From Nocardioides sp. Root190 (GTDB lineage Bacteria; Actinomycetota; Actinomycetes; Propionibacteriales; Nocardioidaceae): DNA of 64,000 bases. The notes below the pieces were generated by a model. It did not search any database. It saw only the letters and a list, made by a program, of their open reading frames with translations, and was not told the origin of the DNA. Of this stretch, positions 50,090 to 57,925 are shown piece after piece (position 1 is the first letter of the stretch; each line of letters opens with the position of its first letter). The translations under genes and the position numbers were made by a program. The DNA is taken from the NCBI RefSeq assembly GCF_001428565.1, contig NZ_LMIA01000013.1, positions 392,739-456,738 of the forward strand, read 5' to 3'.

Positions 50090-50952
50090 CGTCCGGCTCC
50101 TTCCAGTCGGCGCTGCAGGGTCCGGCCCAGGGTCGTGACGGAGACCGCGAAGACCACGATCACCAGCCCCGGCAGGATCTCCAGCCACCACGAGGTGGTG
50201 ATGTAGAGGCGCCCCGCGTCGAGCAGGGCACCCCACTCGGGATTGGGTGGCGCGATGCCGAGGCCGAGGAACGCCAGGCTGGAGGCCCAGACGATCGACT
50301 GACCGACACCGAGGGTGACCACTGCGACCAGCGGGCGCATCGCGTTCGGGAACAGGTGGCGCCGGATGACGGTCCACCGTCCGTGGCCGAGTGCGGCGGC
50401 AGCCTCGATGTAGCCCGCCTGGCGCACGTTGAGCACCTGACCGCGGACCATCCGGGCATAGCCCGGAGCCGAGCCGATCCCGACCGCGATGACCTGGGTG
50501 GTCGCCGACGGACCGAAGATCGCGATCAGCAGGAGCGCGAGCAGGAGGGCCGGGAAGGCGAAGGCCACCTCGAGCACCCTGGTGATCAGGGTGTCGACGA
50601 TGCCGCCGGCCAGCGCGGCCGCGAAGCCGAGCACGATCGCGATCGACATCGCCAGTGCGGTGGCTCCCAGGCCGATGCCCAGCGAGAGCCGTGCCCCGTG
50701 GATCACCCGGGTGAGCAGGTCGCGGCCCACTTCGTCGGTCCCGAACGGGTGGCTCCACGAGGGCGCGGCGAGCGCGCTCGGGAAGTCGATCGCCGTGGGG
50801 CTGCGGTCGGTCAGCACCCCTGGCGCGACCGCAGCCACCACGACGAGACCCACGAAGCCGAGCGCGAGAACCGTGCTCGGTCGGGCTCTGAGGGCCGTCA
50901 GACGCGCGAGTCCGACGACGGGCAGGCGCAGCGAGGGCGCGAGGGCACTCAT
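50086..50952 (-). CDS. ABC transporter permease (DppC type)
   Basis: A 288-residue permease with about six helices. HPFGTDEVGRDLLTRVIHGARLSL is the hallmark of DppC/OppC proteins, and the EAAAALGHGRWTVIRRHLFPNA loop is the EAA coupling motif that contacts the ATPase. ATG 50952 overlaps the DppB stop and its stop overlaps the ATPase start, both by 4 bp. Confidence 0.93.
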   Translation of the reverse strand: MSALAPSLRLPVVGLARLTALRARPSTVLALGFVGLVVVAAVAPGVLTDRSPTAIDFPSALAAPSWSHPFGTDEVGRDLLTRVIHGARLSLGIGLGATALAMSIAIVLGFAAALAGGIVDTLITRVLEVAFAFPALLLALLLIAIFGPSATTQVIAVGIGSAPGYARMVRGQVLNVRQAGYIEAAAALGHGRWTVIRRHLFPNAMRPLVAVVTLGVGQSIVWASSLAFLGLGIAPPNPEWGALLDAGRLYITTSWWLEILPGLVIVVFAVSVTTLGRTLQRRLEGAGR

Positions 50953-51896
50953 GCGGTGGCCAGACGCGAGTGCGAGCGCAGCCGGGGGTCGACCACGGCG
51001 TACGAGATGTCGACGAGCACGTTGGCCACGACGTACACGCCGGCGACGACGAGCACGATGCCCGACACGGTCGGCACGTCGCGGGTGTTGACCGCAGTGA
51101 CGAGCACCTGGCCGATGCCGGGCCGCCCGTAGATGTTCTCGGCGATCACTGCACCCGAGACGAGCGCACCGAGCGCCCATCCCGACAGCGTGATGCCCGG
51201 CAGCACCGCGTGCCGCAGGCCGTGGCGCAGTCGCACGGCGGTGTCCCCCATGCCACGGGTGCGGGCGGTGGTCACGAACGGCTGGTCGAGCACCTTGTCG
51301 AACTCGTCGCGGGTGACCTGCCCCAGGAAGCCCGCCAGCGGGATGGCGAGGGTGAGGACCGGCAGGACCGTCCCCCACGCCCCGCTCCCCCCGATGACCG
51401 GGAAGATCGGCACCTTGACCGCGAGGACGACGAGCAGCACCACGCCCACCCAGTACGTCGGCAGGCTGGCGGCGAAGGTCTCCCACCCCGACCCGAGCCC
51501 GGTGACGAACCGGCCTCGCTTGACGGTCAGGAGGGTCACCCCGATGGCCAGCGCCCACGCGACGACCAGCGCCGACGCGGTGAGCACCAGGCTCGGGACG
51601 ATCTGGGCACCGATCACCGAGTTGACCGACTGGTACTGCGTGTACGACGTGCCCAGATCTCCCCGGAACAGGCCCCCGACGTAGTGCAGGTACTGCACCA
51701 CCAGAGGGTTGTCGAACCCGAACTTCTCGTTGACGGGCCCCAGCTCGGAGGCGGTCCACTCCTGCTCGCGTCCGTTCTGGAGGTTGAGGATCGTGGTCGC
51801 ACGATCACCCGGCACCATCAGCTGGGCGAAGAAGGTCACCGACGCAGCGGCGATGAGGACGGCCACCACGCTGAGCAGCCGGAAGGCGAGCTTCAT
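50949..51896 (-). CDS. ABC transporter permease (DppB type)
   Basis: A 315-residue permease. The N-terminal helix (FRLLSVVAVLIAAASVTFFAQ), a long extracellular loop with FGFDNPLVVQYLHYVGGLFRGDLGTS, the EAA-like loop TTARTRGMGDTAVRLRHGLRHA and the end VDISYAVVDPRLRSHSR are typical of DppB/OppB. It follows the binding protein gene by 7 bp. Confidence 0.93.
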   Translation of the reverse strand: MKLAFRLLSVVAVLIAAASVTFFAQLMVPGDRATTILNLQNGREQEWTASELGPVNEKFGFDNPLVVQYLHYVGGLFRGDLGTSYTQYQSVNSVIGAQIVPSLVLTASALVVAWALAIGVTLLTVKRGRFVTGLGSGWETFAASLPTYWVGVVLLVVLAVKVPIFPVIGGSGAWGTVLPVLTLAIPLAGFLGQVTRDEFDKVLDQPFVTTARTRGMGDTAVRLRHGLRHAVLPGITLSGWALGALVSGAVIAENIYGRPGIGQVLVTAVNTRDVPTVSGIVLVVAGVYVVANVLVDISYAVVDPRLRSHSRLATA

Positions 51897-51903
51897 GACG
51901 GCA

Positions 51904-53568
51904 TCACTCCACGAAGTACGCGTCGGAGAAGATCGGCTCGCCCTGGCTCTTCTCCACCCACACGTCCTTGAGGTTGTCGGCGACAGCCATGGTCGTGTTC
52001 TGGGTGTAGAGCCCGATGCCGGCGGCGTCGTCCTGGATGATCTGCTGGGCCTGCTCGTAGAGCGCCGTCGCCTTCGCCGGGTCCTGCTCGCTGTTCGCCG
52101 CCTGGATCACCTTCGAGAGCTCTTCGTTGTCGTAGAGCGAGCGGTTGTTGAAGTTGGGCAGCGCCTCGGTCGACGGGCGCCACACGATCCAGAGGATCGC
52201 GGGGCTCGGGCTCGTCCAGTACGACGGCATCGCGTCGTAGGTCGACGGGTCGGAGAACTTGCCGCCCCACAGCTCGGCCATCGTGGCGGGGATCAGCTTC
52301 ACGTCGAAGCCGATCTCCTTCCACTGCTCCTGCAGGGCCTGCAGAATGGTCGCGCCCTCGGAGGTGAAGATGAAGCCGGCACCGTAGACCAGCTTGGCGC
52401 TGAGCGTCTTGCCGTCCTTGGTCCGGACGCCGTCGTCGTTCCTCTCGGTCCAGCCGGCCTCGTCGAGGAGCTCGTTCGCCCGGTCCTGGTCGAACGGGTA
52501 GGCGTCGGCGGCCTTGTCGTTGTAGTCCGGCGTGGACTGGCTGACCGACGGGTTGCCCTCGTAGGGGATCACGCCGTGGAAGCCGGTCTCGACGGCTCCC
52601 TTGCGGTCGGCGCCGTGGGCGAAGGCCTGGCGGACCAGCTTGTCGGTGAACACGCCCTGCTGGGTGTTGATGAAGAAGGACACCGGCTTGCCGGGCGTGA
52701 TGTAGCGGATCGTGGTGTCGAACCTCTGTTCCGCCTCCTTCCAGTTCACCGTCGGCACCTCGTAGATGACGTCGGTCTGACCGGTGGTCAGCGAGGCGTA
52801 GCGGGAGACGCCGTCGGCCACGAACTTCCAGTGCAGCTCGTCGACGTACGCCGGCCCCTCGTGCTTGGCCGTCGAGGGCCACGAGGTGTAGTCGGGGTTC
52901 TTCTTGAAGATGACCTCCTCGCCCTTCTTCCACTCCTCGACCGTGAAGGCCCCCGAGCCGATCGGCTGCTCGCAGTTCTCCTCCTTGGTGCGCGTCTTCA
53001 GCGCCGTCGGCGACTGGATGCCGAAGTAGCCCTGGGTGATCAGGGTCAGGAACTGGGGATAGGGCTTGTTCAGGGAGATCTCGACGTGGGTGGCGTCGAT
53101 CGCCCGTGCCTTCTTGTAGTACGGGTCGATCGAGACCTTCGCGGTGCCGTTGAGGTCGGTGTTCTCGAACTGCTCGAAGTTGTAGGCGACGGCCTCGGCG
53201 TCGAGCGGGGTCCCGTCGGTGAACTCCACCCCGTCCTTCAGCGTGAACGTGTAGGTGAGCCCGTCCCCGGAGATCTCCCACTCGGTGGCGAGCCACGGCT
53301 TCACGGAGCCGTCCTCGTCCTGGGTGACCAGGCCGTCGAGCACCTGGCGCGAGATGTAGGCCTGCTGGATCCAGCCGCCGAAGATGCACGGCGGCTCCTG
53401 GACGTGGGCGTAGGTGATCACGCCACCGTCGACCTTGTCACCGGCCCCGTCGACCTCGGTCGAGCCGCAGGCGGCCAGGGCCTGCGCGGCGAGCGCGAGG
53501 CCCGCCGCGGTGGCGGCGAACCGGAAGCGTCGGCGCAGGTGGGGACGACGCTGGAGGGGACTGCTCAT
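51904..53568 (-). CDS. ABC transporter substrate-binding lipoprotein (SBP family 5)
   Basis: A 554-residue extracellular binding protein. It starts MSSPLQRRPHLRRRFRFAAT, and the lipobox ALAAC puts the lipid-anchored cysteine at residue 34. Family-5 blocks: LATEWEISGDGLTYTFTLKDGVEFTDGTPLDA (read in two parts), QPIGSGAFTVEEW, VRQAFAHGADRKGAVE and NELLDEAGW. Such proteins bind peptides, nickel, opines or other small polar ligands; the operon suggests a sulfur-containing organic solute. ATG 53568 has GAAGGA upstream; an ATGA-coupled ATG at 53616 is the alternative. Confidence 0.9.
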   Translation of the reverse strand: MSSPLQRRPHLRRRFRFAATAAGLALAAQALAACGSTEVDGAGDKVDGGVITYAHVQEPPCIFGGWIQQAYISRQVLDGLVTQDEDGSVKPWLATEWEISGDGLTYTFTLKDGVEFTDGTPLDAEAVAYNFEQFENTDLNGTAKVSIDPYYKKARAIDATHVEISLNKPYPQFLTLITQGYFGIQSPTALKTRTKEENCEQPIGSGAFTVEEWKKGEEVIFKKNPDYTSWPSTAKHEGPAYVDELHWKFVADGVSRYASLTTGQTDVIYEVPTVNWKEAEQRFDTTIRYITPGKPVSFFINTQQGVFTDKLVRQAFAHGADRKGAVETGFHGVIPYEGNPSVSQSTPDYNDKAADAYPFDQDRANELLDEAGWTERNDDGVRTKDGKTLSAKLVYGAGFIFTSEGATILQALQEQWKEIGFDVKLIPATMAELWGGKFSDPSTYDAMPSYWTSPSPAILWIVWRPSTEALPNFNNRSLYDNEELSKVIQAANSEQDPAKATALYEQAQQIIQDDAAGIGLYTQNTTMAVADNLKDVWVEKSQGEPIFSDAYFVE

Positions 53569-53612
53569 GGTGGATCGGTTCCTTCGATGTCTCGGGGTGG
53601 GAGGAGTGCTGG

Positions 53613-55052
53613 TCATGCGGTGAGCTGGGCGGGGTCCGAGATCCCCGTCCGGTTCGGGAGGTTCGCGCCGCCGCGGTAGCGAGCGGCGTGGTGACGCTCG
53701 GGAAGGCGGTCGCCCTCGCCGAAGATGCGGTCGCGCAGGGACTCGCGCTCGTCGTACGACGACCGGAGCCGGCCGCGCTCGCGGAGCACGGGCACGACCA
53801 GCTCGATGAAGTCCCTGGCCGTGTCGTAGGTGTGGTACTGCAGGAGGTTGATGCCGTCGATGTCGAGGTCGTCGAGCCAGATCTCGATCTCGTCAGCGAC
53901 CTGCTCCGGCGTGCCGACCGCGAAGAGCGGGTGGGCGCTGAGGTCGCCGAACCCGGCGAGGTAGTCGCCGACGGTCTGCTCGGCGTCGGCGATGCGGCGC
54001 CACCGTCCGTGGGCGCGGCTGTCGGCGAGCTCGCCGAGCTTCGCGTCGGCGGGGTGGGCGACCGGGTCCCAGGGCAGCCCGGCGTGGGCGAGGTAGCCCT
54101 CCGGGTCGGACAGCTCCTGGAAGCGGGCGAGCTTGGCGCGGGCCTCCTCCTCGGTGCGTCCGACGATGACGCCCGCCGTCGTGATGACCTTGAGGTCTCC
54201 CTCGCGACGTCCGGCCGTGACAGCGGCCTGCTTGAGCCGGGCGACGGTCTCGGCCAGTCCGGCGCGGTCGGCGCCGCCGGTGAAGACGACCTCGGCGTGC
54301 TTGCCCGCGAAGGCGGTGCCCGCCTCGGACTGGGTGGCCGTGATCAGCAGCGGCGTGCGCTGCCGGCTGGGCGAGGGCAGGTGCGGTCCCTCGACCTTGA
54401 AGTAGGTCCCGTCGTGGTCGATCGGGCGGATCCTCGCCGGGTCCGCGAACACGTTGTTCTCGCGGTCGGCGACGATCGCGTCGTCGTCCCACGAGCCCTC
54501 CCACAGCTTGTAGAGGACGTCGAGGTACTCGTCGGCGCGCGCGAAGCGCTCGTCGTGCTCGACCTCGTCCGCGAGCCCGAAGTTGCGCGCAGCGTTCGGC
54601 AGGTAGGACGTGACGATGTTCCAGCCCACGCGACCTGCGGTCAGGTGGTCCAGCGTGCTCGCCCGCCGGGCCCACGCGAACGGCGGCTCGTAGGTCGTGG
54701 AGAACGTGATGCCGAACCCGAGGTGCCTGGTCACCGCCGCCATGGCGGGTACGACGACGGCCGGGTCGTTGTTCGGGATCTGGAGTCCTTGGCGCACGGC
54801 GGTCTCCGCACTTCCCCGGAACACGTCGTAGGTCCCGACGACGTCCGCCAGGAACACCGCGTCGAAGCCGCCGTCCTCCAGCAACCGGGCCAGCTCGATC
54901 CAGTACTCGATGTCGTTGAACCGCTCGCGGTTGTTGTCCGGCAGTCGCCACAGGCCGTGCGTGATGTGGCTGACGCAGTTCATCTCGAACAGGTTGAGCA
55001 CGAGTCGCTTGGGCGCGGGAGCGGAGGACTCCTCGCCCGCCACCCCCGTCAT
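53613..55052 (-). CDS. NtaA/DszA-family flavin-dependent monooxygenase (copy 2)
   Basis: A 479-residue LLM-class (bacterial luciferase-like) enzyme of the NtaA/SnaA/DszA group. Blocks: LNLFEMNCVSHITHGLWRLP, DAVFLADVVGTYDVFRG, GRVGWNIVTSYLPNAARNFG, LWEGSWDDDAIVADRENN and HLPSPSRQRTPLLITATQSE. These enzymes use FMNH2 and O2 to cleave C-S or C-N bonds. It shares overall layout with the gene immediately upstream, from which it has diverged. ATG 55052 overlaps that stop (ATGA). Confidence 0.92.
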   Translation of the reverse strand: MTGVAGEESSAPAPKRLVLNLFEMNCVSHITHGLWRLPDNNRERFNDIEYWIELARLLEDGGFDAVFLADVVGTYDVFRGSAETAVRQGLQIPNNDPAVVVPAMAAVTRHLGFGITFSTTYEPPFAWARRASTLDHLTAGRVGWNIVTSYLPNAARNFGLADEVEHDERFARADEYLDVLYKLWEGSWDDDAIVADRENNVFADPARIRPIDHDGTYFKVEGPHLPSPSRQRTPLLITATQSEAGTAFAGKHAEVVFTGGADRAGLAETVARLKQAAVTAGRREGDLKVITTAGVIVGRTEEEARAKLARFQELSDPEGYLAHAGLPWDPVAHPADAKLGELADSRAHGRWRRIADAEQTVGDYLAGFGDLSAHPLFAVGTPEQVADEIEIWLDDLDIDGINLLQYHTYDTARDFIELVVPVLRERGRLRSSYDERESLRDRIFGEGDRLPERHHAARYRGGANLPNRTGISDPAQLTA

Positions 55053-56431
55053 GCCCCGAGGGGCGCGAAGGCGCCCCGGTAGCTCGCCGCCGGGTGCCGC
55101 TCGGGCAGCCGGTCACCACGACCGAAGAGCTTGTTGCGCAGCGATCCCTCGGTGTACTCCGTCTGCGCGAGACCCCGCTCCTGCAGGGTCGGGATCACGT
55201 GGTCGACGAACTCCTCGTAGGTCGCCGGGATCTCGGCGTTGACCAGGTTGATGCCGTCGACGCCGGCGTCGCGCCAGGCGGCCAGCTGGTCGGCGATCTG
55301 CTCGGGAGTGCCGACGATCCTGTTGTTGGTGGCTGTGAAGTGGGCGACGTCGCGCAGGGTGGCCGGGCGGTCGGTGACCAGGTCGTTGATCCAGCCGACG
55401 ATCGACTGGACCCCCTCGGTCCGGATCTCCCCCACCGGGGTGTCCAGGTCCTCGTGACCGAAGTCGATGCCGATCGCGCCGGACATGTGGGACAGCTGGG
55501 CGTCGTAGTCGATCCACTCGTCGAGCTCGGCGGCCTTGCGCTTCGCCTCCTCCTCGGTCGAGGCCGGTACGACGTACAGGCCCTGGAAGAACTTGAGGTC
55601 GTCGGCCTGTCGGCCCTGGGCGACGGCTCTGCTGCGGACGTCGCTGGTGTCACGGGCCGCGGAGGCGAGGGTGGGCGCCTGGATGAAGACGGCCTCGGCG
55701 TTGCGTGCGGCGAAGGTCCGGCCCGCCTCGGACGCGCCTGCCTGGAAGAGCAGGGGCGTGCGCTGGGGGCTCGGGCTGACCAGGTGCGGTCCCTCGACCT
55801 GGTAGCGGGCTCCCGCGTGGTTGATCCGGTGGACCTTGTCGTAGTCGGCGTGGATCCCCCGCTCGCGGTCCTGGACGAGTGCGTCCTCCTCCCACGAGCC
55901 CTCCCACAGCTTGTAGGTGACGTCGACGTACTCATCGGCCCACGCATAGCGCTCGTCGTGCGCCGTCAGCCCCTCGTGGCCGAAGTTCCGCGAGGCGTTG
56001 GGCAGGTAGTTCGTGACGATGTTCCACGCCACCCGCCCCTTGGTGGCGTGGTCCAGCGTGCTGATCCGGCGCGCGAAGTTGAACGGGTGCTCCTGCAGGA
56101 TCGAGGCCGTGAACGCGATGCCGAGGTGCTCGGTCGCATAGGCGATCGCACTGGCCAGCACGCTCGGGTCGTTGCTCGGCACCTGCAGCCCGGCCTCGAA
56201 GTACTTCCGCTCGTCACCGCGGTACGGCGCGTACAACCCGACGACGTCGGCGAAGAAGATCGCATCGAACTTGCCGCGCTCCAGGGTCTTGGCGAGATCG
56301 ACCCAGTGATCGAGGTCGTTGAAGTCACTCTGGCGCGCGGTCGGTCGACGCCACGTGCCCTGGACGATGTGCCCGGTCGTGTTCATCACGAAGGCAGCGA
56401 AGTGGAGAGGGCGCGGTGGGGTGCTGGACAT
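55049..56431 (-). CDS. NtaA/DszA-family flavin-dependent monooxygenase (copy 1)
   Basis: A 460-residue LLM-class monooxygenase, first structural gene of the sulfur operon. Blocks: HFAAFVMNTTGHIVQGTWRR, DAIFFADVVGLYAPYRG, TLDHATKGRVAWNIVTNYLP, LWEGSWEEDALVQDRERGI and SPSPQRTPLLFQAGASEAG. The resemblance to DszA and to YxeK/YtnJ-like enzymes of Bacillus sulfur operons suggests oxidative C-S bond cleavage. GAAGGAC precedes ATG 56431. It lies 166 bp downstream of the leader peptide stop. Confidence 0.92.
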   Translation of the reverse strand: MSSTPPRPLHFAAFVMNTTGHIVQGTWRRPTARQSDFNDLDHWVDLAKTLERGKFDAIFFADVVGLYAPYRGDERKYFEAGLQVPSNDPSVLASAIAYATEHLGIAFTASILQEHPFNFARRISTLDHATKGRVAWNIVTNYLPNASRNFGHEGLTAHDERYAWADEYVDVTYKLWEGSWEEDALVQDRERGIHADYDKVHRINHAGARYQVEGPHLVSPSPQRTPLLFQAGASEAGRTFAARNAEAVFIQAPTLASAARDTSDVRSRAVAQGRQADDLKFFQGLYVVPASTEEEAKRKAAELDEWIDYDAQLSHMSGAIGIDFGHEDLDTPVGEIRTEGVQSIVGWINDLVTDRPATLRDVAHFTATNNRIVGTPEQIADQLAAWRDAGVDGINLVNAEIPATYEEFVDHVIPTLQERGLAQTEYTEGSLRNKLFGRGDRLPERHPAASYRGAFAPLGA

Positions 56432-56520
56432 GGTCGTCCTTCGGTTCAGGAGTGCGTGCCCGCTCGAGCACGCGGCGATGGGGCGGGATCCGTGGCGGCG
56501 ACGCTGCCGACCGTCGGAGT

Positions 56521-56591
56521 GACCCCTCAGGGGTCGGATCGACCGGTCCGCGCCGGCTCCCCGAAGGGGGCAGGCGACAGGGAGGACCGGT
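56521..56591 (-). promoter_or_regulatory. Attenuator-like hairpins between leader peptide and monooxygenase gene
   Basis: On the minus strand, ACCGGTCC (56591-56584) can pair with GGACCGGT (56549-56542), enclosing a CCCC-TTC-GGGG hairpin. Next comes a second hairpin GACCCCT-G-AGGGGTC (56535-56521). The first strand of the outer stem begins 7 nt after the leader stop codon, where a terminating ribosome would cover it. No clear T-run is present, so a Rho-dependent or translational mechanism is as likely as intrinsic termination. Confidence 0.6.
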
Positions 56592-56597
56592 GTCGGG

Positions 56598-56669
56598 TCA
56601 GCGACAGGTCGCGCTGGAGACCAGACAGAGGTCGACGTGTCGGCGACTGATCAGCGTCAGGATGTCCAC
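56598..56669 (-). CDS. Cysteine/arginine leader peptide of the sulfur operon
   Basis: A 23-codon open frame, GTG 56669 to TGA 56598, with AAGGAGG 8 nt before the start. The peptide includes ISRRHVDLCLVSSATCR: tandem Arg-Arg, then His-Val-Asp-Leu-Cys, and a second Cys next to the end. This is the pattern of short leader peptides found ahead of sulfur-assimilation operons in actinobacteria, where ribosome slowing at cysteine codons during sulfur limitation is thought to switch on downstream genes. Two Cys codons (positions 15 and 22) in 23 fit such sensing. The operon it precedes is sulfur-related by gene content, which supports the call. Confidence 0.85.
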   Translation of the reverse strand: MDILTLISRRHVDLCLVSSATCR

Positions 56670-56727
56670 GGGTCGTACCTCCTTGCTCGGGTCAGGGCGG
56701 AGTCGGCACCCCCGACTCACAACAAAG

Positions 56728-56756
56728 ACAATAGAGTTAGTGCACTTTGAGGGCAA
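56728..56756 (-). promoter_or_regulatory. Promoter of the sulfur operon
   Basis: Minus strand: -35 TTGCCC (56756-56751), 17-bp spacer, -10 TATTGT (56733-56728). Predicted start near 56721, giving about 50 nt of leader before the peptide GTG. This is an unusually AT-rich patch for the window. Confidence 0.65.
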
Positions 56757-56828
56757 GCGGCTCGCCCCACGAGGCAGCAGGCGTTGCCGACCACCCCCGC
56801 GGGTGGACCTGCCACCCGGATCGGGACC

Positions 56829-57809
56829 TCAGGCGGTCGTGGCAGTGGTCGCGGTCGCGACCGGTGCGACCGGTGCCGAGAGCCCGGAGCGGAGCATCCG
56901 GCGGAACCGCGCACGGCTGTACGCCGCCGGCTCGCTCGAGGTGATGAAGTCGTCGAGGATGCGGGCGAAGTCCTCGGGGTGGTCCTTGTGCGGGAAGTGC
57001 CCCGCGTCGGCGAGGACCTCGATGCGCACGTCCGGCGCCAGCGCGGCGGCGTTGCTGGCATGACGCACCGGGATGACCTGGTCCTCACCACCCCACACCA
57101 CGGCCATGGGCATCGCATCGGTCAGGTACGCACGATCGGCCATGGTGACGATCTGTCCGCGCCAGTCGATCACCGCGCGCACTAGGTGCCGGATCGCGAA
57201 CCGGGTCCGGCGGTCCTTCCACGACTCGACGATGTCGGCGACCTCGTCGAGGTCGCGGGTGTACTTGCGCAAGGGCCCGAAGTCGCCGTACTCGGCGGCC
57301 GTGCGGAGCGCGAAGGTCTCGACGTGGCGCACGCCCGGCAGCGTCAGGGCCCCCATCACCCGGAACCAGCCGGGGACCTGGATCAGCTTGATCAGGGGCG
57401 TCACCTCGGGGCCGAGCCCTCCGGTGGCGACCAGCATCATCCGGTGGGTGCGCTCGGGGAACTGGTAGGCGAACTGCATCGCCACCCCGCCGCCGAAGCT
57501 GTGGCCGACGACGGTCACCTTGTCGATCCCGAGCACCGTGAGGAGGTCGCGCATGCCGTTGGCGTAGCCACCCAGCGTGTAGTCGGCCCGGGGCTTGTCC
57601 GAGAAGCCGTGGCCGAGGAGGTCGGGTGCGATCACCGTGTACTTCTCCGCGAGCCGGTCGATCACCGGGGACCAGGTGGTGTGGTCGCAGGCGAGTCCGT
57701 GGAGCAGGAGCACGGCGGGGCCGCTGCCCTTGATGACGAAGGCGCGCCTCTTGCCGTGCAAGGTGACGTACTGCACCTCACGCCCGGTCCGGTCAGCCTG
57801 TTCCGCCAC
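56829..57809 (-). CDS. Alpha/beta hydrolase
   Basis: A 326-residue alpha/beta-fold hydrolase. Oxyanion motif LLLHGLACDHTTW, APDLLGHGFSDKP, nucleophile elbow VVGHSFGGG (Ser104), acidic residue region VWGGEDQVIPV and catalytic histidine in DAGHFPHKDHPEDF. The C-terminal Ala/Thr-rich tail is low-complexity. GTG 57809 follows GAGGGGG. It is divergent from fasR across two TGCTAGCAGG repeats. An esterase, lipase or C-C hydrolase role is possible; the substrate is unknown. Confidence 0.87.
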   Translation of the reverse strand: MAEQADRTGREVQYVTLHGKRRAFVIKGSGPAVLLLHGLACDHTTWSPVIDRLAEKYTVIAPDLLGHGFSDKPRADYTLGGYANGMRDLLTVLGIDKVTVVGHSFGGGVAMQFAYQFPERTHRMMLVATGGLGPEVTPLIKLIQVPGWFRVMGALTLPGVRHVETFALRTAAEYGDFGPLRKYTRDLDEVADIVESWKDRRTRFAIRHLVRAVIDWRGQIVTMADRAYLTDAMPMAVVWGGEDQVIPVRHASNAAALAPDVRIEVLADAGHFPHKDHPEDFARILDDFITSSEPAAYSRARFRRMLRSGLSAPVAPVATATTATTA

Positions 57810-57830
57810 GGCGGCCCCCTCACACTGACG

Positions 57831-57860
57831 TGCTAGCAGGCGCTTGCTCCTGCTAGCAGG
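57831..57860. promoter_or_regulatory. Two identical TGCTAGCAGG repeats, candidate operator
   Basis: TGCTAGCAGG occurs at 57831-57840 and again at 57851-57860, exactly 20 bp (about two helical turns) apart, each with the 8-bp palindrome TGCTAGCA. The pair lies 22 bp upstream of the hydrolase start and 66 bp upstream of fasR. The layout fits cooperative binding of a dimeric repressor. The regulator is not identifiable here. Confidence 0.6.
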
Positions 57861-57925
57861 TGATGCCCGATTCAATCACGCCCGGCCGCCGCCACGACAG
57901 CCGTCCCCCCGAATAGGCTGCTCAC

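Noticed and set aside
54133-55242. Possible pseudogene relation between the two tandem flavin monooxygenases.
   Set aside because: Both are full length (479 and 460 residues) with intact blocks and coupled starts; they are diverged paralogues, not decay products.
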